A DNA stretch of 64,000 nt from Usnea hakonensis (lineage: Eukaryota > Ascomycota > Lecanoromycetes > Lecanorales > Parmeliaceae), in the NCBI GenBank assembly GCA_013423325.1, contig BLJB01000019.1, positions 1 to 64,000 on the forward strand, given 5' to 3'. The notes under the pieces were generated by a model that was not told where the DNA came from, did not search any database, and saw only the letters and a program-made list of their open reading frames with translations. Positions 56,330 to 64,000 of the stretch are shown here, one piece after another. The position numbers and the translations under genes were made by a program. The number at the start of each line of letters is the position of its first letter. The stretch's first letter is position 1.

Positions 56330-57144
56330 TCACAGTTTCTCTCTGAACCTGATGAACAAGCTCCGGCCCGTTGCAAAGATCAGCCCTTTCCCATCCTCCA
56401 ATACCCCCTTGAGCCAGACCTTTCTTCCCTCCGTTTTCTCAACCCAGCTCCGACACAGCACCACCCCCGGAATAGGCATCGGCTTCTCATACTTAACCAT
56501 CAACTCCGCCGTCACACAGCCAGCCATCCACTGTGTAAACACTGGCGTCCCCAACGTCTCGTCTAGTAAAGTAGCTATAAGACCTCCGTGGGCAAAATTT
56601 CTGCAAATATGTTTACTTCAGCATTGAATTCAAGATGCTTAGAGCTTAAGAATAGGGGTGACTTTCAGCATACTTCATACCACCACTAACGCCTTCCCCC
56701 AGCGAAAAAAGCATACGGCACTCCCCAAGACCTTGCTGCGCTTCGAGTGGGCGAGGTGCACCACCCCACCTCTCTGGCGGTATGCGACCTTTGTAGAAGC
56801 ACTGTGAAGCCCGGATCGTCGGATCAGTCCATAGGGTGTTTGAAAAGAAAGTGCGACGGTCGTTATTGTCGTTGCGAGATCGATTGCCGATTGGGGTAAA
56901 TGTTGGGTCGTTAAGTAGTGCTTGATACCTTTATATTGAGTAGAGAATATGCCCGTCAGTTCCGTGAAAGGAGAGACGTCAAGGTCTAAGAAATGGGGAG
57001 GGAACAAGGACACTTTTAATGAGAGGGGACGGGCTAGCGTGTACGTAAAGAATTAGCTGTTTACCAAGGTAGTGAAACGAAATCGGATAGGTCTTCGGGA
57101 GGGATACTAGAAAAGTCAAAAACAGAGATGGAGTTCGAGTCCAT
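56330..57144 (-). CDS. Hotdog-fold thioesterase (4HBT/PaaI-like)
   Basis: Three exons (57144-57065, 56928-56674, 56600-56330) join in frame to 201 residues. The hotdog core is split by the second intron: LFSLGEGVSGGMK, then NFAHGGLIATLLDETLG with the catalytic-type HGG and Asp/Glu on the central helix. A strand region follows (VTAELMVKYEKPMPIPGVV, CRSWVEKTEGRKVWLKGVL). The N-terminal FVSLPWYQALLND is typical of fungal relatives. Family members hydrolyse acyl-CoA thioesters; the acyl group is unknown. The start ATG 57144 was chosen because it gives the conserved SLPW block spanning the first intron. Confidence 0.85.
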
Positions 57145-58379
57145 GATGCTCCAACGGAGTGAAGATGAGCTATACGAGCATTGTCAAGACCTCATTTCAA
57201 TTGTAGACTCGGTTCCTTTCGGGTCGGAGGGATGATATACGGCTAGCCTGATGGGGTTAACAAAATTGCACGATGAATAAGCATCAATCTCCGAATTTTA
57301 GAGAACACTTCAGCGGAAAATGGCGTGGCAAGCTGGTCATCATCACTGACGTTCTTCTATAACAGTAGCTGTCATTGTACTTACCTCGGGTCATCACACA
57401 AGTACAGCGTGACAATAGCATCCGAGCGTTGCGGCTAGAGACGCGATTGCCTTTCCAACCTCTGCGAAGTGTGACAGCCTTGTCTCTCCTCGGTCAACTT
57501 CGTCGGAATAACATCATCAACTGGCGATGCACCTTTAGTCTACGGCTTCTATCGCTCGGTTTGCCTCTCTACCCAATCAGGCGAGTAGCTTTGGATTTCG
57601 ATCCGTGGACAAGTTTCAATTTCTAGGCTGGTGCACAAGGCTACATTGATGTGCATCGATCGATTCTAAAGAATGGGTCTCACACCCTTTCCTAGCATGT
57701 ACCTGGTGGCCAATGGAGACTACCCGCTCGATGCACAGTCTTATCATCGCTACAACTTCTTTGCCGTGCGACAGCATGTCACTAGTAGTCTACACAAGGC
57801 CTCGACGAAAGAGAGAAAGATTAGCCGTAGACCTACCTGATGGAGGTTAGTGTCCGGTCAATTGGGGCAACTTCCTGTCCTTGGGTCCAATCAGCACGCC
57901 GCAGTCTATCTAAATAAGTACTTCGGCAAGTCAGAATGGCTGGTCCTATTTCAGCGTGCATTCAGTCAGCGCCTTGCGACCTACCGATTGGGTCCGGCGG
58001 AAAATGTCACATCCCCGACAGTGCCCGAACACTAAAGAGTAAGCACTAATGCATGCATTGTCAGTCGATTGCCATTGTAAGGCTCCGGATTCTAGGAGAG
58101 CGATTTGAAAGCTTTATCTTAATATGGCTTCGGAGACACCTGAAATTGAAGGAAATTCTCCAAGCTACTCCGTCAATTCGTGTCTCACGTACCGTTAGTG
58201 TAGGTTTCAGGTGGTGCGGCAATTTTCGTAGCCCACTACTCCGGATTATCGTTTTGTCAGCATATAACGAAGAGCAAATACTAGCTAGCAAATTCCTACC
58301 TTATCTTAAAATACCAAAGGGCTTTCACTTCCCAATTATTTTAGTCTTAAGTTCTACGCTTCCCGTCCCCCGCCCTGCA
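57145..58379. other. Intergenic, no feature seen
   Basis: Short frames only (57375-57626, 57850-58035). The region directly before 58380 is open in frame but does not look coding; the conserved MADPFTVG start is at 58380. Confidence 0.45.
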
Positions 58380-61300
58380 ATGGCAGATCCTTTCACGGTC
58401 GGAACTGGAATTGTTGCGGTCCTCGGCCTCACAATTCAAGTTATTCAGCTGGTCGCTCAATTTGGTCGATTTGGGCTGGAGTTGAAAGATGCACCCAAGG
58501 ATGTGAAAAATTTAATGCGTGAAATTCAAAGCCTGAAGACCGTGCTGTCAGAGACAAGGACAAACTTTGAAGATTCCAATTTTAGAGAAGCTTTCCAAGA
58601 TCGGTCGTCCATTCTACAGTCGGAACTAGGTTCAAAACCTCCACCCATGGGCGAAACTAAGCTGTCCATTGACTTCTGCGAGAAAGAGTTGAAAGTTTTA
58701 CTGGATAAGCTGAAAAAAATGGACAGCAATCATCTAGGATGGGATACACTCATGGTTCCATTCCAGGCCAAAAGCATTCGGGACTCGGTTGATAAGCTCC
58801 GTCATTATGGTCAGCTCTTCAACAACATGGTATCACTTGACACAATGACATTGGCGGTCACCACTTTGACAGAAATGAAGGAAGCGAGGAGAGAACAACA
58901 AAAATGGCATAGTGACGAGAAAACACAAGCTACACTAACCTGGTTATCTAGCCTAAGCTTTGAAGAACGGCAGCGAGATATTCTTGCAAAACGTTACCCC
59001 GAAACTGGACAGTGGCTGTTGAGTCATGAAGTGTTCCAGGTCTGGCGGAATGGTGTTCAAGGGAAGCCATCAGTACTGTGGTGTCCCGGCATAGGTGAGA
59101 TCTTATTCATACCCAGGACAGCCCTGCAAGACTAACCGATTGATAGCTGGGGCGGGGAAATCCGTGATGATGCAGGTTTACTCTCCTGCAAAGGGTAGAC
59201 GTGTGTAAGACTAATGGCGTACAGATCAATTGTCATCGAGCATCTGCACCAATTTTTCACCAAGAACGATGTGTCAATCTCCTACATCTACTGTGAATAT
59301 AAGGATCGCAAAACACAGACTACGGTCAACCTCGTTTCAAGTGTGGTAAAACAAATAGTTTTACAGCTGGAAAACATGCCCAGAGAAGTCCTAGACCTAT
59401 TCGCGAAACACAACGACGGTCAAAGTTCAGCTTCACTTGAAGAGTACTCTAAATTACTTGCACCCCTATCATCCTATTTTCGGAGATCAATCATTGTAGT
59501 TGATGCATTGGATGAGCACATGCTCAGCGACGATGCTGAGGAAGAGAATGTGTTAGATATCCTTCTCGGTGTGCAATACCAAGGAAACGGTCTCAGTGGT
59601 TACACGCTTTTGTTCACGTCACGGCACATTGGCCTAATACAAGAAAAACTTGCGAAATGTGCTCGCATTGAAATTAGTGCTACAGCTTCGGACGTTGAAC
59701 TGTACTTGCGCTCTCGGATTCATGAATCCAGCAAGTTTAGATTTCCGGCAAAGGTACGGGATGACACTGAATTCATTGATCAGTTCGTTAACACGCTAGT
59801 CGAAAAGTCTCAAGGCATGTTAGTGCTTCCCTTACCCCTCAAGCTTAAGTCTAGAAGATGAATTGTACTAACGACCTGTGCAGGTTCCTACTGCCCCGTT
59901 TACAGTTGGATCAACTTGAGTGTCAGACTAATGTCCGTGATTTTCGGGCTGCATTAAAATCTCTACCCACCAACGTAGACGAAATATACAACGATGCAAT
60001 GACTCGAATCCAGAATCAAGTGCCCGAGTATAGTCAGCTTGCAATGTCGGCTCTGTCTTGGATCTCGAATGCGCTTCGGCCACTGAAATGGTATGAATTA
60101 CAGCATGCCTTAGCCATTCGTCTTGGAGACCGAAAATTAGACGGGGAAGGACTGGTGGAGGAATCACTTCTCATTTCAGTATCCGCTGGACTGATTACAC
60201 TTGACGCTCAAAGTAAAACGATTCGTCTAGCCCACTTCACGGTCGAAGAGTACTTCAAGAGAAATAAGCAAAAACTGTTTCCAAATGCGGACATCGAGAT
60301 CGCAGAAATTTGTTTGACCTATCTTTCATTTAATGTTTTTAAGACCGGTCCTTGTCGATATCCGAAAGAAATGCAAACCCGACTACAGCAAAATTGTTTT
60401 CTCAAGTACGCCTCCGTGAATTGGAGCCATCATACCCTCAGAGCGGATGAACACATCGACCAGGACCTAGTTGTGCGTTTCTTGACAAACGAACAGATGG
60501 TGTCTTGCTGTAATCAAGCGAAGCTGGATGCTGCATTCAACTCAAAGTTTTTCTCGCTTATAAGGCGAGAGCCCCAAGCAAGGAAGGTTCAATCATCTGG
60601 ATTGCACTTTGCTGCACAACTTGGTCTGTTGTCTACGCTTAAGAGATTGCTTGAACGTCAATACGGCGGGGATTCCAAAGACTATATGGGTCAGACACCG
60701 CTTACACTCGCAGTGATTGAAGAACATGTGGAAATGGTGAAGTTCCTTGTGGTTCAAGACAATGCCTTAGCTGAGTCACGGGATAATACTGGGCGTACAC
60801 CACTCTCATACGCGGCTTTACATGGACATACGGAGATAGTGAAGCTACTTATAGCCCGAGACGATGTTATCGCAGACTCTCAGGAGAATAATGGCCGTAC
60901 ACCCCTCTCACATGCGGCTTCACAAGGATCTACGGAGATAGTGAAGCTCCTTATAGCCCGAAGCGATGTGATCGCAGACTCTCAGGAGAATAATGGCCGT
61001 ACACCCCTCTCACATGCGGCTTCACAAGGATCTACGGAGATAGTGAAGCTCCTTATAGCCCGAAGCGATGTGATCGCAGACTCTCAGGATAATAATGGCC
61101 GTACACCCCTCTTACATGCGGCTTCACAAGGACACACGGAGGTCGTGAAGCTACTAGTAGCCCGAAGCGATATAATAGTAGATTCTCGGGGTAATAATGG
61201 CCGAACACCTCTCTCATACGCGGCTGAAGACGGATCTACGGACATAGTGAAGCTTCTACTAGATCGGGGCGCAGCAGCAGACTCTCGAGATAATGATAGC

Positions 61301-61609
61301 CGGACACCGCTATCGTACGCGACTAAATGGGGATCTGGAATAGTGGTGAAGCTTCTACTCGATCGGGGCGCAGTAGCAGACTCTCGGGATAAAGATGGCC
61401 GAACACTTCTCTCATACGCGGCTGCAGTCGGATCGACGGACACAGTGAAGCTTCTACTCGATCGGGGCGTAGTAGCAGACTCTCGGGATAATTATGGCCG
61501 TACACCGCTGGACCACGCAACCATATTCAGGAGAGAAGCGGTGGTACAGTTGCTAGAAAACAAGCTAAGAACTTCACGTACGGAGGAGGCTGCGGAGGTA
61601 GACCAATAG
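58380..61609 (+). CDS. NACHT-ankyrin (fungal NLR-like) protein
   Basis: Four exons (58380-59094, 59147-59171, 59225-59818, 59884-61609) join in frame to 1019 residues. The N-terminus MADPFTVGTGIVAVLG is the Fungal_N type effector domain. The NACHT P-loop GIAGAGKS (Lys243) lies mostly in a 25-nt exon. The Walker B-like RSIIVVDALDE and the FTSRH segment follow, then a winged-helix-like region with AHFTVEEYF. About ten ankyrin repeats (34-residue units, NNGRTPLSHAASQGSTEIVKLL) end the protein at the C-terminus. Two neighbouring repeats are identical. Exon 2 needs a GC donor (GCAGGT at 59172); with GT the frame shifts. Such proteins act in nonself recognition and programmed cell death. Confidence 0.88.
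60782..61510 (+). repeat. 102-bp coding tandem repeats (ankyrin)
   Basis: Repeats of 99-102 bp inside the NACHT-ankyrin gene. The units following the CGCAGACTCT words at 60871 and 60973 are identical over the repeat; the next at 61075 begins to differ. Later units diverge but share the frame. Confidence 0.85.
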
Positions 61610-62684
61610 GGTCCAGAGACGGTACAGTACTCAGATGAACGATGCAACGAGCTCTACAGATATTGTATCAACAGGTCATCTCACGCTCGACGTCCGATCG
61701 ACCTTGAGAAAACGTACAAGAAAGCGTAAACAACGTGCGAGTTGAGTTGTGACGGAAAAGGCTATTGACGGATTGGTCTTCATTTTGCTCCTTTCTCAAA
61801 CACCGATTCCGTATCGCATCAACGTTTCTTATCCTAGCACATCATTCCACATGTGAAAACAGATTCATCAATCCCTTTGCTGCGTACTTTACTGCGTGCT
61901 TACTTGCTTGTCATCTCTCAACATCTATACTTAATGATTGTCTTGGGCTCAGAGACTGGTGCTTCAAGATAGCTTTTCCAAATGAAGTCTTCTACTTTAC
62001 CCCTCCCGTCTCTTCTCAAGAGACTTTGCAATCGTAAGTATGCTCTTGAGTAAAAGTGTTGCAGCTTGGCTCTCAGAATCAAAGCTTATCAAATAACGTT
62101 CATCTTATGACAAACACCAAGCAAGCTTTCTCCGGCTTTGAATTTAGGATCATCTTCCGTAGCGGAAAGAAGACCATCCATGTTCTTTAATGACGTCTTT
62201 GATCGACTTCCGAACAAAGGTTCTCGGTGTGTCTACAGTCATCATCGCTAACATCTTGCTCAGTTTTTTCCCAACATGTGATAGTCATACTGCTACATAT
62301 TGTCTACTACATTCATGACTCGCTACGTGCTAAATTCGGTCAAGGTAGCAATATCAGCATTCTTACCCATTTTTCATCATTCAAGAGCTAGGACACGCTA
62401 TCTGTGGGCAGTCGTCGAACAAAGAAGTCTCCCGCATTAGCGGATCCTCGTAAGAACATCAACAAAAGAGCGGTAGACGCTATACAGAAGTCTTTATCTC
62501 ATGAATATGGAATAGACAAAGCTTTCGAACCCAAGAAAGGAAACTCAAGACGCCCATTCAATCTCCTCTCTCTTTATCCTCAACAGCCACATAAGCCCAT
62601 CCCCACGCAACCAGTCACTCCAACCCAAAAATAAACTACAAATCCACAAACCAGCTCCAAAGAACATCCCCCACAACCCCAACC
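61610..62684. other. Intergenic, no supported gene
   Basis: Frames at 61765-62037 and 62404-62634 have no domain and the second lacks an ATG. From 62640 a C/A-rich leader (CCCACAACCCCAACC) precedes the next gene. Confidence 0.4.
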
Positions 62685-63125
62685 ATGTACCCCACCCTCC
62701 TCCTCGCCCTCCTCATCACCACCACCCTCGCCACCCCCCTCACCCCCAACACCACCTCCCCCCACCGACGCGACGCCCAAGAAGGCACCTCCACCGGCCT
62801 CACCATCAGCATCTGGTCCGTCCCCAACTGCCACGGCAAACCCTCCATCTCCAACGTCCCCATCCTTCTCGAAAAAGGCATCGCCCAACAAACCGTCTCC
62901 TACAGCCTAAGCGACGACATCGGCGAAGACATGACAATGGGATTTTTTGTCGATACGGAATGGACCGCGACGGGAAGTGATACGGTGAAGGCGAGTGAGG
63001 ATGGGGATACGAATAATGCGTGCGCGGCGTTTGCGTATAATGCTGATGCGGATCATTCGAAGGCGGGGTGTCAGACGTTGCCGAAGGCGATTGGGTGTGT
63101 TCTTGTTTCTGAGAATGGGTCGTAG
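62685..63125 (+). CDS. Small secreted protein, effector-like
   Basis: A single exon of 146 residues with a signal peptide (MYPTLLLALLITTTLA) and a dibasic HRR at 27-29 that could be a propeptide cleavage site. The mature part has four Cys (VPNCHG, NNACAAF, KAGCQT, AIGCVL), suggesting two disulfides. Codon usage changes sharply inside the gene, C-ending before about 62920 and G/T-ending after. No known family. Size, secretion and paired Cys fit a candidate effector or wall protein; that is inference. Confidence 0.75.
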   Translation: MYPTLLLALLITTTLATPLTPNTTSPHRRDAQEGTSTGLTISIWSVPNCHGKPSISNVPILLEKGIAQQTVSYSLSDDIGEDMTMGFFVDTEWTATGSDTVKASEDGDTNNACAAFAYNADADHSKAGCQTLPKAIGCVLVSENGS

Positions 63126-63685
63126 GCTAGAGGCATGGAGTTCTAGTTAGAGGTGTGGGGATGTGGCTGGGCATGCAGGTCATGGCTGGTGATGAATTAT
63201 GATGGGAATGGCGGGATGGTTTATGATATATGTCGGATTTGTTTTGTTGTAATGCTGTTCTTGTTTTGGTCCACGCGGTCACGATCATGTGCTTGATAAA
63301 AGTTCTTGACGATACAATCGAGACCCAAATGTATACTTTTGTTTCTCGGAGGAGTTATCAGACAATGCATCGCAAATGATACCATCGCGGAAGCGGAGTG
63401 AAGACGTATGCCTAACATCTAAAGTCTGACGTTGACGAGATCTCTCTGACCAGTGAGAATCGTCCAGATCAGACTTTCCAAATTTCTGGTTGCCTTTTCA
63501 TCCGAACAATGATCAATAAATGTAAGTATACCGTACCCTGTCTTGTCTCGTTACCTTGTTTGCTATCTGCGCGAATACTCGGAATATCGGAAGCTCGTTC
63601 TCGCCAACGCAACCACATCCTCTACACTTACTACCTCTCTCTCGCTCTCTTCTCCTCTTCAGTACGTATCTAACGGCTAGTAAAC
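63126..63685. other. Intergenic
   Basis: 3' flank of the small secreted gene and, from about 63600, a CTCTCTCTCGCTCTC-type leader for the next gene. Confidence 0.5.
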
Positions 63686-64000
63686 ATGGACGCTCTTGCT
63701 GAAAGATGGTCTCGCTCGGGACGTAAGTCTAGTGAGCTCTACAAAGGCAAACCCGACGAGATCACCAACGAACTGAAGAAATGGATATTGGAACGACAAG
63801 CCTTGAACGCGGCCGTCATCAACCTACTTTGGGACCTTTTCGCCACCAACGATATCATCGCTGAGATCCCAGAAAATAGTGAGATTCTTGGGGACCCGCG
63901 CATGGCGTTCAAAGCCAAACAACTGAAGAATGTAGAGCGTATCAAGGTAAGATTGGCTCTCAGTCCCGTGCAGACAATCCAACACTAACACCGCACCTTG
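63686..64000 (+). CDS. 5' part of a hypothetical gene, cut by window edge
   Basis: ATG after a C/T-rich leader, then 87 residues (MDALAERWSRSGRKSSELYK...) rich in Lys, Glu and Leu and probably helical. A GTAAGA donor follows the codons for RIK at about 63946, so the frame beyond is intron and the gene continues outside. No family recognised. Confidence 0.5.

Overview
The window is nuclear DNA of a filamentous ascomycete. The evidence is short GT-AG introns of roughly 45-110 nt, C/T-rich leaders with CAAAATG-type starts, and a Pezizomycotina repertoire: HET, DUF7708, NACHT-ankyrin, Clr5, PF20684 rhodopsin-like, AIM6-like and GMC oxidoreductase genes. Leotiomycetes/Helotiales is a plausible home but is only an inference. 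No ribosomal RNA, credible tRNA, CRISPR array or complete retroelement was found.

Layout. 1-3.7 kb is gene-free and carries decayed tandem repeats built around a 16-bp imperfect palindrome. 3.7-17.2 kb is the most unusual part: six intact-looking genes in 13.5 kb. They are two related zinc-knuckle/low-complexity proteins (3744-4928 minus, 8297-9436 plus), a Ulp1/C48 SUMO-protease-like protein (5582-6952 plus), a Spo11/topoisomerase VI-A-like protein with all catalytic residues (11198-12891 minus), a Vps4/katanin-type AAA ATPase (13143-14884 plus) divergent from it across 251 bp that hold a 16-bp palindrome, and a chromodomain protein (15969-17228 minus). A foldback/MITE-like element sits at 9800-10361. 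17.4-26.4 kb is a nonself-recognition-type island: a HET gene fragment, a TIR element with 9-bp target duplications whose interior is an N gap, a DUF7708 gene broken by one TAG, a DUF7025-type AAA ATPase and an intact HET gene.

26.8-52.8 kb is a looser set: two multi-exon secreted proteins of unknown function, a decayed rhodopsin-like membrane protein gene, a secreted GMC oxidoreductase, a membrane-anchored pepsin-fold protein without its catalytic aspartates, a Clr5-domain protein, an NmrA-like protein, a secreted precursor with two Kex2-type KRSIIGRQD repeats, and an AIM6-like phosphodiesterase whose 3' side has runs of 92 C and 77 G. 52.8-64 kb holds a hotdog thioesterase, a 1019-residue NACHT-ankyrin protein with freshly duplicated repeats, a small secreted protein and the start of a gene cut by the window edge.

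How the genes may work together. The six-gene locus joins a Spo11-type DNA-cleaving fold, an AAA remodeller, a histone-tail reader, a SUMO-protease fold and two gag-like RNA-binding-type proteins. That mix suggests a chromatin-targeted selfish or genome-conflict system, and I find no description of it that I recognise. This is inference from content and clustering only. Exon models were made by eye; where given they keep reading frame across every junction.
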